A stretch of 64,000 bases of DNA, taken from contig CP076546.1 in assembly GCA_018889975.1 (NCBI GenBank), positions 2,666,001-2,730,000 on the forward strand, in the 5' to 3' direction. This stretch comes from Bacillus sp. NP157. GTDB taxonomy: Bacteria > Pseudomonadota > Gammaproteobacteria > Xanthomonadales > Rhodanobacteraceae. Positions 9,060-17,863 of this stretch are shown here, one piece after another; position 1 is the first letter of the stretch, and each line of letters opens with the position of its first letter. The notes under the pieces are model-generated. The model searched no databases, had not been told where the DNA came from, and worked only from the letters and a program-made list of their open reading frames with translations. Position numbers and translations under genes: made by a program.

Positions 9060-10007
9060 ATGCCCAACCACCTGCCCCTCGCCATCGTCATGAATGCCGG
9101 TTCCGGCCGCAGCGACACGGAAGCCTCGCGCGAGGTGATCCGGACCACGCTGGAGGCCGCGGGACGGTCGCACCGGTTCTTCCTCATTGACGACGGGCAC
9201 CCGATCGACGACGTCGTCGCCGAAGCCACGGCGCACGCGAAGCGCGAAGGCGGCGCGCTGGTGGCGGCCGGCGGCGACGGCACGATCAACTGCGTCGCCG
9301 GCGCGGCATGGCGCGAACAGTTGCCGCTGGGTGTCCTTCCGCTGGGTACGTTCAACTTCTTCGGCCGCACCCACAACATCCCAGCCGACCCGCGCGAAGC
9401 CACCGAAGGCCTCCTGCGCGGTTCGCCGCGCAACGTGCAGGTAGGCATGGTCAACGAGCGCATCTTCCTGGTGAACGGCAGCCTCGGCCTGTATCCGCAG
9501 GTGCTCGAGGATCGCGAGGCGTGGAAGCAACGGTTTGGCCGGCATCGGCTCGTCGCACTGTGGTCGGGCCTGGCGACGATGCTGCGTGGCTATCGGCCAC
9601 TGCGCATCGAAGTGAGCGACGGCCAGCGCACCCGCCACCTGCGCACGCCTACGCTGTTCGTCGGCAACAACGCGCTGCAGCTGGAAAAGATCGGGCTCGC
9701 CGAAGCCAGCGATGTGTTCCGCAACGACGGCACCCTGGCTGGCCTCATGCTCAAACCGATGGGACGGCTCGCGATGCTGGGCCTGATCCTGCGCGGTGCG
9801 CTGGGTCGCCTGGGCGACGCGGACAACGTGGTGAGCTTTCCCTTCCGCGAGATCACCGTGACGCCGCGGCGGCACCGGCAGCGCTTCAAGGTAGCCGTCG
9901 ACGGCGAGATCGAATGGCTGGATCCACCCATCGTTTTCCGTGCGGCGCCGCGCCCGCTGGTGCTGGTGACCGACGGCATGCGTGAACCGGGGGAGGATCC
10001 GGGTTGA
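9060..10007 (+). CDS. Diacylglycerol kinase catalytic-domain protein (YegS/DgkB-like lipid kinase)
   Basis: A 315-residue soluble protein with the ATP-binding motif GGDGT at 71-75, a following GTFNFFGR segment (the GTxN element of this family) and a C-terminal beta-sandwich ending in a DGE..WLDPP stretch. Members phosphorylate diacylglycerol, sphingosine-type or phosphatidylglycerol lipids using ATP. The ATG at 9060 is chosen because the conserved first strand (PLAIVMNAGSG) starts seven residues later; no strong ribosome site is seen. The stop TGA at 10005-10007 overlaps the TTG start of the next gene (TTGA), implying coupled translation. The exact lipid is unknown. Confidence 0.88.
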   Translation: MPNHLPLAIVMNAGSGRSDTEASREVIRTTLEAAGRSHRFFLIDDGHPIDDVVAEATAHAKREGGALVAAGGDGTINCVAGAAWREQLPLGVLPLGTFNFFGRTHNIPADPREATEGLLRGSPRNVQVGMVNERIFLVNGSLGLYPQVLEDREAWKQRFGRHRLVALWSGLATMLRGYRPLRIEVSDGQRTRHLRTPTLFVGNNALQLEKIGLAEASDVFRNDGTLAGLMLKPMGRLAMLGLILRGALGRLGDADNVVSFPFREITVTPRRHRQRFKVAVDGEIEWLDPPIVFRAAPRPLVLVTDGMREPGEDPG

Positions 10008-10825
10008 GCCTGTTCGTGCAAATTTCCGACCCGCATTTCGGCACGGAGCGCCCCGATGTCGTCGATGCCCTGCATCGGTTGATCACCGCGATGGCGCCCG
10101 ACCTGGTGATCCTCTCCGGCGACGTTACCCAGCGCGCGCGCCGCGAGCAGTTCGATGCGGCGCGTCGCTTCATCGATGGCTATGCGCGGCCGACCCTTGC
10201 CATCCCGGGCAACCACGATATCCCCCTGCTCAACATCGTCGCGCGCGCGCTCCACCCCTTCGCCGGCTACCGTCGCGTGTTCGGCCGCGACCTGGAACCC
10301 GTGCACGCCAGCGCCGACGCCCTGGTGATCGGGGTGAACACCGTGCGACCACGACGGCACAAGGACGGCGAAGTGTCCGACGCGCAGATCGAACGTGTCT
10401 GCGCGCGCCTGCGCCAGGCCGACGAAGACCAGCTACGCATCGTCGTCACCCACCAGCCGGTGCACGTCATCCGCGAGAAAGACATCGGCAACCTGCTGCA
10501 CAACCACGAAGCGGCGATCCGTGCGTGGGCGGCGGCCGGTGCCGACCTGGTCCTTGGCGGGCATATCCACCTGCCTTACGTGCGGCCCCTCAACACGCCT
10601 GCCCGCCAGCTCGCCAGTGAACTGTGGTCGGTGCAGGCCGGCACCGCGACCTCGACACGCATCCGCGAAGGGATCAGCAATTCGGTGCACGTGATCCGCC
10701 ACGATGCCGGGTCGGACCGTGCCACTTGCCTGGTCGAACAATGGAATTACGACGAAGGCGCGCAGGCGTTCACGGCCGGCCCGATGACGACGATACCGCT
10801 CGACCGCTATCGCCGCGGCGCGTGA
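10004..10825 (+). CDS. Calcineurin-like metallophosphoesterase
   Basis: A 273-residue protein with the full binuclear metal signature: SDPH (Asp9, His11), SGDVTQ (Asp40), GNHD (69-72), VVTHQP and GGHIH. This is the arrangement of the cAMP phosphodiesterase CpdA/Icc-type and UDP-diacylglucosamine hydrolase-type families; the length fits CpdA better. Translation starts at TTG 10004 with GGGAGG seven bases upstream, overlapping the stop of the kinase gene. Its place behind a PAP2 phosphatase and a lipid kinase favours a phospholipid or lipid-linked substrate, but this is inference. The next gene converges 18 bp away. Confidence 0.88.
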   Translation: MSLFVQISDPHFGTERPDVVDALHRLITAMAPDLVILSGDVTQRARREQFDAARRFIDGYARPTLAIPGNHDIPLLNIVARALHPFAGYRRVFGRDLEPVHASADALVIGVNTVRPRRHKDGEVSDAQIERVCARLRQADEDQLRIVVTHQPVHVIREKDIGNLLHNHEAAIRAWAAAGADLVLGGHIHLPYVRPLNTPARQLASELWSVQAGTATSTRIREGISNSVHVIRHDAGSDRATCLVEQWNYDEGAQAFTAGPMTTIPLDRYRRGA

Positions 10826-10843
10826 CGCCGTGGCGCCAGCAGA

Positions 10844-11650
10844 TCAGACGTACTGCATCTTCCGCGACACGCCACCGTCCACCGTGAAGTTTTCGCCGGT
10901 GATGAAACCTGCCTGCGAGGAAAGCAGGAACACCGCAAGCGCACCGATGTCCGGCGGTATGCCCACGCGGCCGACCGGATGCTGCGCATGATCGGCGGCC
11001 GATAGCTTCGGCTTCTTGCGTGCGGACGGCTTTTTCCAGTCGTCGACGACGATCCAGCCGGGGTTGATCGCATTGACGCGAACCGGCCCCGCGCTGATCG
11101 CCAGCGCATGGGTAAAGGCAACGATGCCGCCCTTGCTCGCCGCGTAGGCTTCGCTGTGCGGCTCGGACTGGTGGGCACGCGTCGATGAGATATTGACGAT
11201 CGCGCCGTTGCTTTTCTTCAGGGCCGGCAGGGCGTGCTTGCTGCACAGGAACACGCCACCGAGGTTGGTTTCAAGGCGGTGCTTCCACACGGCCCAGTCC
11301 ATCCGTTCGATCGGATCGTTGTGCGGGTCGGCGATGCCTGCGTTGTTCACCAGGCCGTCGATGCGGCCATGGCGGCGCAGCGCACCCTCGACGAAACGCC
11401 TGACACTGGCCTCCTTCGACACATCGAGCATCAGGAAGGACGCACGGTCGCCCACGTTCCACTCGTCCATGCAGGCCTTGCCAGCCTCGGCGTCGAGGTC
11501 ACCGATGACGACGCTGCCACCGGCATCCAGCACGGCCTGGGCGATGCCCTTGCCCACGCCCTGGGCACCACCGGTGACGAGGATCACCTTGCCGGGCCAT
11601 TCGGACGTGGCGGCGACGGGCAACGGCGATGCGTGCTTCGGATCAACCAT
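10844..11650 (-). CDS. SDR-family oxidoreductase
   Basis: A 268-residue short-chain dehydrogenase/reductase with the classical NAD(P) motif TGGAQGVGKG at 26-35, NNAG at 102-105, the catalytic Ser at about 155, Tyr169 and Lys173 (YAASK), and a C-terminal FTVDGGVS tail. An extra ~20-residue N-terminal segment precedes the Rossmann fold; no better start lies inside it. Asp51 after the second strand (IGDLD) suggests preference for NAD over NADP. It appears to stand alone on the minus strand. The substrate is unknown. Confidence 0.88.
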   Translation of the reverse strand: MVDPKHASPLPVAATSEWPGKVILVTGGAQGVGKGIAQAVLDAGGSVVIGDLDAEAGKACMDEWNVGDRASFLMLDVSKEASVRRFVEGALRRHGRIDGLVNNAGIADPHNDPIERMDWAVWKHRLETNLGGVFLCSKHALPALKKSNGAIVNISSTRAHQSEPHSEAYAASKGGIVAFTHALAISAGPVRVNAINPGWIVVDDWKKPSARKKPKLSAADHAQHPVGRVGIPPDIGALAVFLLSSQAGFITGENFTVDGGVSRKMQYV

Positions 11651-11702
11651 GGGCTCGGCCTCTTATGGAAGGGCACAAGGGTGCGCCCGCACACGGTGTA
11701 GG

Positions 11703-13280
11703 TTACGTGGAGCGGTAGTAGTCGACCACCCGGTAACGCCGGGCGTAGAGGCCGAAGGCCAGCGCGGCCAGCGCGGCGAACGCCGCGAAGAAGAACATCT
11801 GGAACGCGGTCGCACCGATGCCGGTATGCGCGATCCCCGCCAGCACGGCGTCATTCCGGACGCCGGCATTGGCCAGCAGCACCCACAGGTTGCCGACCGT
11901 GACGCTCAGCGTCCAGAAGCTCATCAGGGTGCCCTTCATCGACGGCGGGGCCTGGCTATAGGCGAACTCCAGCCCCGTCGCCGAGACCAGCACTTCGCCC
12001 ATGGTGAGGAACACGTAAGGCAGCACCTGCCATGCGATATGCACCGGGCTGCCGCCGTCCAGTGCGAGCTGGAGCACGCCGACGATCACCCAGGCGATCG
12101 CCGAGAACGCGATACCCGCGGTCATCCGGCGCAGGGCGGTGGGCTCCAGGCCACGGCGGCGCAGCAAGGGATAGAGCACGAGGTTGTTGAACGGGATCAG
12201 CAGCAACACCAGCGCCGGGTTCACCGCCTGCATCTGCGCCGGGTGCAACCATCCGGGCGCGGCCATCGTATTCGCCTGCAACACCCACGTGGACGCTTTC
12301 TGGTCGAACAGCGACCAGAACGGCGTGACCAGCGCGAACACGATCAGCACCCGCAGCACGACGGCGACGCCATCGATGGCTTCGCGCGGATGCAGCCCTT
12401 CCACGCGATCCAGTTGCAGGCGCGTGCCGGCGACGATGCCGCCCAGCACCAGCACCAGTGCGATGCACAGCGAGGCAACGATGCCCAGCGACGGCGCGAG
12501 GCCGAGCGCCGCGCAGGCAAGCACCAGCGCGGCCAGCGCGATCGCCAGGCCGGGCCGGCCTTGTCCGGGCGCGCGGGCCAGCAGCGCACTGCGCACCACC
12601 TGGGCAAAACCATGCGGATCGCGGCGCACCGGCGGCAGCATGACGTAGTGCTTGCGCCCCATCCAGAACACCACGGTGGCGACGAACATCAGCGCCCCGG
12701 GCAGTCCGAACGCAACGGCGGCACCGTATTCGCGCAGGAAGAACGGCATCAACAGCGAGGCGAGGAACGAGCCGACGTTGATGATCCAGTAGAACGCGTC
12801 GAAGACGACGCGGGCGAGCCGCCGGTTGGTCTCGTCGAACTGGTCACCGACAAAGGCGGCGACACACGGCTTGATCCCGCCCGCGCCCAGCGCGATCAAC
12901 GCCAGCCCCGTGTAGAAGCCCGCGACGCTGTGCTCGAACAGGGCCAGGCACAGGTGGCCCACGCAGTAGACCAGGCTCAGCCACAACACCGTGCGGTACT
13001 TGCCGAGGAAGCGGTCGGCCAGCCAGCCGCCCAGCAAGGGGAAGAAATACACACCGATGACGAAGGTATGGAAGACATCCTTGGCGGCACCCGGCCGGGC
13101 CGCCTCGGGCAGGTAGAGCAGCAGCGAGCTGACCAGGAACGGGGTCAGGATGTTGCGCATGCCGTAAAAGCTGAAACGCTCACAGCCTTCGTTGCCGATG
13201 ATGAATGGGATCTGGCGGGGCAGCCGCGCGCGCGGCGTGGCATCGATTTCCAAAGCGGTCATGGACTTACCGGGTGGCAT
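11703..13280 (-). CDS. POT-family proton-coupled di/tripeptide transporter
   Basis: A 525-residue membrane protein with about 14 hydrophobic segments. The family signature is at the N-terminus: the ExxER motif (EGCERFSFYGMR) that couples protons, followed by ILTPFL. A later stretch, GIKPCVAAFVGDQF, is the second PTR signature, and FWSLFDQKASTW is typical for the C-terminal half. The protein imports small peptides across the inner membrane. Two starts are possible: ATG 13280, annotated here, and ATG 13262 (MTALEID); neither has a strong ribosome site. The neighbouring SDR ends 52 bp downstream and is not obviously related. Confidence 0.9.
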   Translation of the reverse strand: MPPGKSMTALEIDATPRARLPRQIPFIIGNEGCERFSFYGMRNILTPFLVSSLLLYLPEAARPGAAKDVFHTFVIGVYFFPLLGGWLADRFLGKYRTVLWLSLVYCVGHLCLALFEHSVAGFYTGLALIALGAGGIKPCVAAFVGDQFDETNRRLARVVFDAFYWIINVGSFLASLLMPFFLREYGAAVAFGLPGALMFVATVVFWMGRKHYVMLPPVRRDPHGFAQVVRSALLARAPGQGRPGLAIALAALVLACAALGLAPSLGIVASLCIALVLVLGGIVAGTRLQLDRVEGLHPREAIDGVAVVLRVLIVFALVTPFWSLFDQKASTWVLQANTMAAPGWLHPAQMQAVNPALVLLLIPFNNLVLYPLLRRRGLEPTALRRMTAGIAFSAIAWVIVGVLQLALDGGSPVHIAWQVLPYVFLTMGEVLVSATGLEFAYSQAPPSMKGTLMSFWTLSVTVGNLWVLLANAGVRNDAVLAGIAHTGIGATAFQMFFFAAFAALAALAFGLYARRYRVVDYYRST

Positions 13281-13359
13281 GCAACAAAGGGCAGGATCCT
13301 AAACGAAACGCTGAAGCGACCCGCGCTACCCTTGGGGCCTGTCCTTGCCCGGAGCGACC

Positions 13360-14391
13360 ATGCAACCGATCCCCACCGGCCTCATCGGCTACGGCACCGC
13401 AGGCGCTTTCTTCCATGCGCCGTTGATCGCGGCCGCCGAAGGGCTGCGCCTGGCGGCCATCGGCAGCCGTCGCGTCGAGGAGATTTCGCGCGACTTCCCC
13501 GAGGCGCGTGCGTACGAAAATCCTCAAGATTTGCTCAACGATCCCGACCTCGCGCTGATCGTGATCGCCTCGCCGAACGATACCCACGCCCCACTGGCGC
13601 GCGCGGCGCTCGAAGCCGGCAAGCACGTGGTGGTCGACAAGCCATTCACGCTGAATGCCGCCGAGGCCGAAGCGCTGATCGCGCTGGCGGCGGCTAAGCA
13701 GCGACATCTGTCCGTGTTCCAGAACCGCCGCTGGGACAATGATTTCCTGACCGTGCGCCGCCTGGTCGAAGACGGCCGACTGGGCGAGGTGGTGTACTTC
13801 GAAGCGCACTTCGATCGCTTCCGTCCCGAGATCAAGCCGGGCTGGCGCGAGACCGAGGTACCGGGATCCGGTCTGCTATATGACCTTGGCGCGCATCTGT
13901 TCGACCAGGCGCTGGTGCTGTTCGGCTTGCCGCGCGCCGTGACCGCCGACGTGACGCGCCAGCGCGCGGCAGCGAAGGTCGACGATTATTTCCACGTGGT
14001 GCTCGACTACGGCCATCGCCGCGCAGTGCTGCATGCCTCCGTGCTGGTCCGCGATCCCGGCCCGCGCTTCCTCGTCCACGGCGATGGCGGCAGCTACGTG
14101 AAGTACGGCATCGATGGCCAGGAAGCCGCGCTGCGCGCCGGCAAGCGGCCGGGCGGCGCGGGCTGGGGCGAAGATGAACCGGCGTTCTTCGGCCGCTTTA
14201 CCGACGTGGACGGCACGGGCACCACGATCGATACCCTGCCCGGTCGCTACACCGCGTTTTACGATGGCGTGGCCGCGGCGATCCGTGGCGAGGGCGCCCT
14301 GCCCGTGTCGGCACGGGAGGCGCGCGACGTGATCCGGGTGATCGAGGCGGCACAGCTTTCGGCGCGTGAGCGCAGGACGGTGGTGCTTTAA
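13360..14391 (+). CDS. Gfo/Idh/MocA-family oxidoreductase
   Basis: A 343-residue NAD(P)-dependent oxidoreductase. The N-terminal Rossmann fold shows GYGTAG at 10-15, and the family motif with its catalytic lysine is visible as VDKPFTLN. The C-terminal alpha/beta domain contains YDLGAHLFDQAL, in which the His is usually catalytic. The ATG at 13360 has GGAG five bases upstream. It belongs to the E. coli YdgJ-like branch by overall feel; the sugar or cyclitol substrate cannot be told. It is a single-gene unit converging on sseA 15 bp away. Confidence 0.88.
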   Translation: MQPIPTGLIGYGTAGAFFHAPLIAAAEGLRLAAIGSRRVEEISRDFPEARAYENPQDLLNDPDLALIVIASPNDTHAPLARAALEAGKHVVVDKPFTLNAAEAEALIALAAAKQRHLSVFQNRRWDNDFLTVRRLVEDGRLGEVVYFEAHFDRFRPEIKPGWRETEVPGSGLLYDLGAHLFDQALVLFGLPRAVTADVTRQRAAAKVDDYFHVVLDYGHRRAVLHASVLVRDPGPRFLVHGDGGSYVKYGIDGQEAALRAGKRPGGAGWGEDEPAFFGRFTDVDGTGTTIDTLPGRYTAFYDGVAAAIRGEGALPVSAREARDVIRVIEAAQLSARERRTVVL

Positions 14392-14406
14392 CCCCCGGCG
14401 GGCCGC

Positions 14407-15267
14407 TCAGTGCTCGCCGAGCGCCACCGCGCGCGAGCGGTCCGACACCCATCCGCTCCACGAGGGCGCATACAACCGCGACCCGCAAAGCCCGGCGTAC
14501 TCCATCGCCAGCAGGTTATGGCAGGCGGTGACGCCGGAGCCGCACATGTGCACGACGTCTTCGGCCGGATGCGGGCCAATCACCGCTTCGAAAGCACGGC
14601 GCAGCACTTCGGGACCGTGGAAGAAACCGTCCGCATCCAGGTTGTCGCCGAAGGGGCGGTTGCGCGCGCCCGGTACATGGCCCGCCACGGGATCCAGTGG
14701 TTCCACCTCACCGCGATATCGCGGCGCGGCGCGCGCGTCGAGCAAGACCACCCGGCCGCTCGCCAGGCCGGCCGTGAGTTCCTCGACGGAGACGGTGCCG
14801 GCGGGATCGAAGCACGCCTCGACACTGGTCGGCGCGCGGACGGGCACCTCGCCGTCGATCGGAAGCTTCGCGGCGAGCCACGCCGGCCAGCCACCGTCCA
14901 GCACCGCGACATTGTCCAGGCCGGCCAGGCGCGCCAGCCACCAGAAACGCGCTGCGGCGAGCGCACCGCCAGCACTGTCGTAGGCCACGACCTGGATGTC
15001 GGGGCGCCAGCCGATGCGCGACAGGAACGCCTCGAACGCGGCGCGTTCGGGCAACGGGTGGCGACCGCGACCATTGGCCGGGGTGGCCATGTCCGCGAGC
15101 TCGCGATCGAGGTCGGCGCGCACCGCGCCGACGACATGTGCGTCAGCGTAATCACGGTCGCCCCTGCCCGGATCGGCGAGGTCGAAGCGGGCATCGACGA
15201 ACAACACTTCGTCGGGCGGGAGATGGGCGGCCGTGGCCGCGTCGATGATCGTGCGCGAAATCAACAT
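14407..15267 (-). CDS. sseA: 3-mercaptopyruvate sulfurtransferase (two-domain rhodanese)
   Basis: A 286-residue protein with two rhodanese domains. The C-terminal one carries the active-site loop CGSGVT with Cys242, the form found in 3-mercaptopyruvate sulfurtransferases; thiosulfate enzymes have CRxGxR. The N-terminal domain has VDARFDL and the conserved VAYDSAGG..AARFWW stretch. The enzyme moves sulfur from 3-mercaptopyruvate to cyanide or thiol acceptors in cysteine breakdown. The start at 15267 overlaps the stop of the upstream Nudix gene by 7 nt, so translation is coupled. The frame stays open upstream but that part is the Nudix gene in another frame. Confidence 0.92.
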   Translation of the reverse strand: MLISRTIIDAATAAHLPPDEVLFVDARFDLADPGRGDRDYADAHVVGAVRADLDRELADMATPANGRGRHPLPERAAFEAFLSRIGWRPDIQVVAYDSAGGALAAARFWWLARLAGLDNVAVLDGGWPAWLAAKLPIDGEVPVRAPTSVEACFDPAGTVSVEELTAGLASGRVVLLDARAAPRYRGEVEPLDPVAGHVPGARNRPFGDNLDADGFFHGPEVLRRAFEAVIGPHPAEDVVHMCGSGVTACHNLLAMEYAGLCGSRLYAPSWSGWVSDRSRAVALGEH

Positions 15268-15866
15268 GGCTGGCCCATCCGCTTCAGCAGGTTGAACAAC
15301 ATCGCGGCGGTGGCGCCCCAGATGCGATACCCCGCATGCAGGAACTCGACCATCTCGCGATCGTGGCCGCGGAACTCCATCCGGTAGCGGCGATGGTTCG
15401 CCGGGTCCATGAAAAACGCGAACGGCACTTCGAAGATTTCCGCCACCTCGCCCGGGTCGGGTTTGGTCGGCGCGTCGGCGGCGATGCGTGCGACCACCGG
15501 CGTGACGCTGAAGCCACTGATCGTTTCCATCGATTCGAGATAACCGAGCGGCGTGACGTAGTGGGCGTCGAGGCCGATTTCTTCGTGGCTTTCGCGCAGG
15601 GCCGTGGCGACCACGTCCGCGTCGCTCGCTTCCACGCGGCCGCCCGGGAAGGCCACCTGCCCCGCGTGCTGCTGCAAGGTGTCGGTGCGCACGGTGAAGA
15701 GCACGTTCTGCTCGCGGTCGTCGCGGATGCCGATCAGCACGGCGGCACGCCGGCGTGGCACGTCGCCGATCAGCCTGACCATGTCGTCGTGGTTCCAGCC
15801 CTTCGGACCGGGCGGGGCTTCCAGCGGGAGCAGGGCCCCGTGCAGTCGCGCCAGCAGGTCGTCCAT
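15261..15866 (-). CDS. Nudix hydrolase, CoA pyrophosphatase type
   Basis: A 201-residue Nudix protein. The box runs from about 75 to 99 (GGRVEASDADVVATALRESH then EEIGL). It is preceded by the LQQHAGQVAFPGG motif that marks CoA diphosphatases (NudL/YeaB and PCD1 group), which cut CoA to phosphopantetheine and 3',5'-ADP. The ATG at 15864-15866 shares one base with the stop of the upstream small gene (TGATG), and it overlaps sseA at the other end, so three genes form one tight operon. The substrate is inferred from the motif. Confidence 0.9.
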   Translation of the reverse strand: MDDLLARLHGALLPLEAPPGPKGWNHDDMVRLIGDVPRRRAAVLIGIRDDREQNVLFTVRTDTLQQHAGQVAFPGGRVEASDADVVATALRESHEEIGLDAHYVTPLGYLESMETISGFSVTPVVARIAADAPTKPDPGEVAEIFEVPFAFFMDPANHRRYRMEFRGHDREMVEFLHAGYRIWGATAAMLFNLLKRMGQPC

Positions 15867-16063
15867 CAGCCAGCCTGCCGATGCGGAAGCACTTCGTCCA
15901 TGATCCACAGCTTCTGCTCGTCGCTGAGGGTGCGCCACGCGGCGATCTCGCCACCGGTGCGCAGGCAGCCTTCGCACAGGCCGCGCGCGTCGAGTCGACA
16001 CACACCGGTGCACGGCGTCAGGGGCAAGGACGTGGAGGGGACGATGGCCATGGCAACGGCCAT
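15866..16063 (-). CDS. DUF1289 small cysteine-rich protein
   Basis: A 65-residue protein with four cysteines (18, 22, 30 and 33) in the CTGVC..GLCEGCLRT pattern of DUF1289, followed by GEIAAWRTLSDEQKLWI. The cysteines look like a metal or Fe-S site; no function is established for the family. Two in-frame ATGs exist (16063 and 16051) without clear ribosome sites; the longer one is given. It is the first gene of the Nudix-sseA operon. Confidence 0.82.
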   Translation of the reverse strand: MAVAMAIVPSTSLPLTPCTGVCRLDARGLCEGCLRTGGEIAAWRTLSDEQKLWIMDEVLPHRQAG

Positions 16064-16078
16064 TCTAGCGCGGGCTGC

Positions 16079-16795
16079 TTACGGGCGGACGTCGACCAGT
16101 TCGATCTCGAAGACCAGCGCCTCGTTCGGGCCGATGCGCGGCAGTTCGCCGCGCTCGCCGTACGCCAGCTGCGGCGGGATCACCACCTTCCACTTGTCGC
16201 CGACATGCATCCGCGGGATCACGTCCTGCCAGCCGGGGATCACCCGGTTGACGGTGAAAGTGACGGGCTTGCCGTGCGCGTAGGAGCTGTCGAACTCGGT
16301 GCCGTCGATCAGGGCGCCGCGGTAATTCACCGTGGCGGTGCTGGTGAGCTGGGCCTGCTTGCCGCCGCCACGCGCCAGCACTTCGTACTGGATGCCGGAC
16401 GGAAGGGTCACCACGCCGCCGCGGGTTTTGTTCTTCGCGAGGAAATCCGCGCTGCGCTTCGCGTTCGCGGTGGCCACCCGGCGGAATTCCACGACCGAAT
16501 CGCGCTGCACCTTGGCGTCGAAGTTGACCAGCTGTTGCTGCATGACGTCGACCGGCACGCCAGGTGCACGCTTGGCGTAACCATCCTGCAATGCCTTGAC
16601 CAGGATCGCGATGTCGACATCGGGCTGGGCGCTGTTCGCGAACTGGGTGCCGATCTGGTAACCGATGGCATAGGAGAGTTTGGTCTTGTCGATCGCCGTC
16701 GCCCCTGCCTGGCCTTGCGCCGGTGGCGCGGCCTGGGCGAACGCCGTGCCGCAGCAGAAGGCCGTGGCAATGGCAAGCAGACGCGTGGGTGACAT
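16079..16795 (-). CDS. Exported FKBP-type peptidyl-prolyl cis-trans isomerase (Mip/FkpA-like)
   Basis: A 238-residue protein. A signal peptide (MSPTRLLAIATAFCCGTAFA) precedes a helical dimerisation region (KLSYAIGYQIG..) typical of Mip/FkpA. The C-terminal FKBP domain contains VNYRGALIDGTEFDSSY, VIPGWQDVIPRM and IPPQLAYGERG. It assists folding of periplasmic or outer-membrane proteins. The start ATG at 16795 is preferred over 16807 because GGAG lies six bases upstream and the signal peptide starts there directly. It is divergent from the enoyl-CoA hydratase gene. Confidence 0.92.
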   Translation of the reverse strand: MSPTRLLAIATAFCCGTAFAQAAPPAQGQAGATAIDKTKLSYAIGYQIGTQFANSAQPDVDIAILVKALQDGYAKRAPGVPVDVMQQQLVNFDAKVQRDSVVEFRRVATANAKRSADFLAKNKTRGGVVTLPSGIQYEVLARGGGKQAQLTSTATVNYRGALIDGTEFDSSYAHGKPVTFTVNRVIPGWQDVIPRMHVGDKWKVVIPPQLAYGERGELPRIGPNEALVFEIELVDVRP

Positions 16796-16941
16796 CCCGT
16801 TCTCCATGGACCCGGATTCCGGGCACGCGTGGAGGATAGTCCATCATCCACGATCCCGCCCGATACCCCCCATGAGACGCCATCCGGCGGGAAGAGTTCC
16901 CCTGTTACCATCCGCCGTCTTCCCCACCTGCCGGAGCGACC

Positions 16942-17724
16942 ATGGCCTACCGCACCCTGACCACCACCGACCGCGGTGCCGTCCGCACCGTTACCGTGAA
17001 TCGGCCCGACAAGCTCAACGCATTGAATCGCGAGACGATCGGGGAACTGACCCTCGCCTTCCGCCAGGCACAGCAGGACGATGCCGTGCGTGTGGTGGTA
17101 CTGGCCGGCGCCGGTGAAAAGGCGTTCGTGGCCGGCGCGGATATCTCCGAGATGACGGCGTGGTCGCCGGTGAAAGCGCAGGCCGCCTCGCGCGCCGGGC
17201 AAGAGCTGATGCTGACGATCGAACGGCTGGGCAAGCCGGTGATCGCGAAGATCCAGGGCTACGCGCTGGGCGGCGGGATGGAGCTGGCGATGGCGTGCCA
17301 CCTGCGCGTGGCCAGCGAAAAGGCGAAGTTCGGTCAGCCGGAAATCGGCCTGGGCCTGATCCCGGGCTTCGGCGGCACGCAACGGCTCACCCGCCTCGCC
17401 GGTCGCGGCGCGGCACTGGAACTGTGCCTGCTCGGCCAGCAGATCGATGCGGCGCGCGCCGAGCGGCTGGGTGTCGTGACCCGCGTGGTTGCGGCGGACG
17501 AACTCGACACGGCCGTCGACGCCATGGCCGACCAGCTGGCCGGCGCGGCGCCGCTGGCGCTGAAGGGCATCCTCGAGGCCGTGATCGAAGGCGGCGAGTG
17601 CGCGATCGACCAGGGCCTGGCGTTTGAAACGCAGGGCTTTGCGATCGCGTTCTCGACCGAGGACATGCGCGAGGGGACGTCGGCGTTCCTGGAGCGGCGA
17701 AAGGCGTCGTTCAAGGGCGCGTGA
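16942..17724 (+). CDS. Enoyl-CoA hydratase (crotonase family)
   Basis: A 260-residue crotonase-fold protein. Both catalytic glutamates of true hydratases are present: Glu114 in GGGMELAMAC and Glu134 in GQPEIGLGLIPG. The oxyanion-hole segment AFVAGADISEM is at 61-71. It hydrates 2-enoyl-CoA to 3-hydroxyacyl-CoA in beta-oxidation. GGAG lies five bases before the ATG. It is a single-gene unit; a REP palindrome follows 28 bp after the stop. Confidence 0.92.
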   Translation: MAYRTLTTTDRGAVRTVTVNRPDKLNALNRETIGELTLAFRQAQQDDAVRVVVLAGAGEKAFVAGADISEMTAWSPVKAQAASRAGQELMLTIERLGKPVIAKIQGYALGGGMELAMACHLRVASEKAKFGQPEIGLGLIPGFGGTQRLTRLAGRGAALELCLLGQQIDAARAERLGVVTRVVAADELDTAVDAMADQLAGAAPLALKGILEAVIEGGECAIDQGLAFETQGFAIAFSTEDMREGTSAFLERRKASFKGA

Positions 17725-17752
17725 CGTTCGGTCGCGCGCGCGGCGCATCCCC

Positions 17753-17775
17753 TGTAGGAGCGCGCCTGCGCGCGA
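17753..17775 (+). repeat. REP palindrome copy E
   Basis: Identical to copy A (TGTAGGAGCGCGCC, then TGCGCGCGA). It lies between the convergent enoyl-CoA hydratase and DUF1684 genes. Confidence 0.8.
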
Positions 17776-17787
17776 TCACATCGGCGT

Positions 17788-17863
17788 AATCGTCAATGGT
17801 GCCCGCAATCGTCAATGGTGCCCGCAATCGTAAATGGTGCCCGCAATCCTCAATGATGCCCGC
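17788..17863 (+). repeat. Four tandem 19-bp repeats at the end of the DUF1684 gene
   Basis: Unit AATCGTCAATGGTGCCCGC at 17788-17806 and 17807-17825 (identical), 17826-17844 (one change) and 17845-17863 (diverged). The last unit overlaps the final codons and stop of the minus-strand DUF1684 gene. On that strand each unit reads GGGCAC/TCATTGA, that is Gly-His-His-stop, so the repeats look like successive duplications of the gene's own 3' end. Confidence 0.85.

Noticed and set aside
11193-13697. 834-codon plus-strand frame opposite the peptide transporter
   Set aside because: Arg/Gln/His-rich antisense translation, no ribosome site; the minus-strand transporter explains the region.
17788-17863. 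Possible CRISPR array from the 19-bp repeats
   Set aside because: Units are contiguous with no spacers and overlap a gene end.
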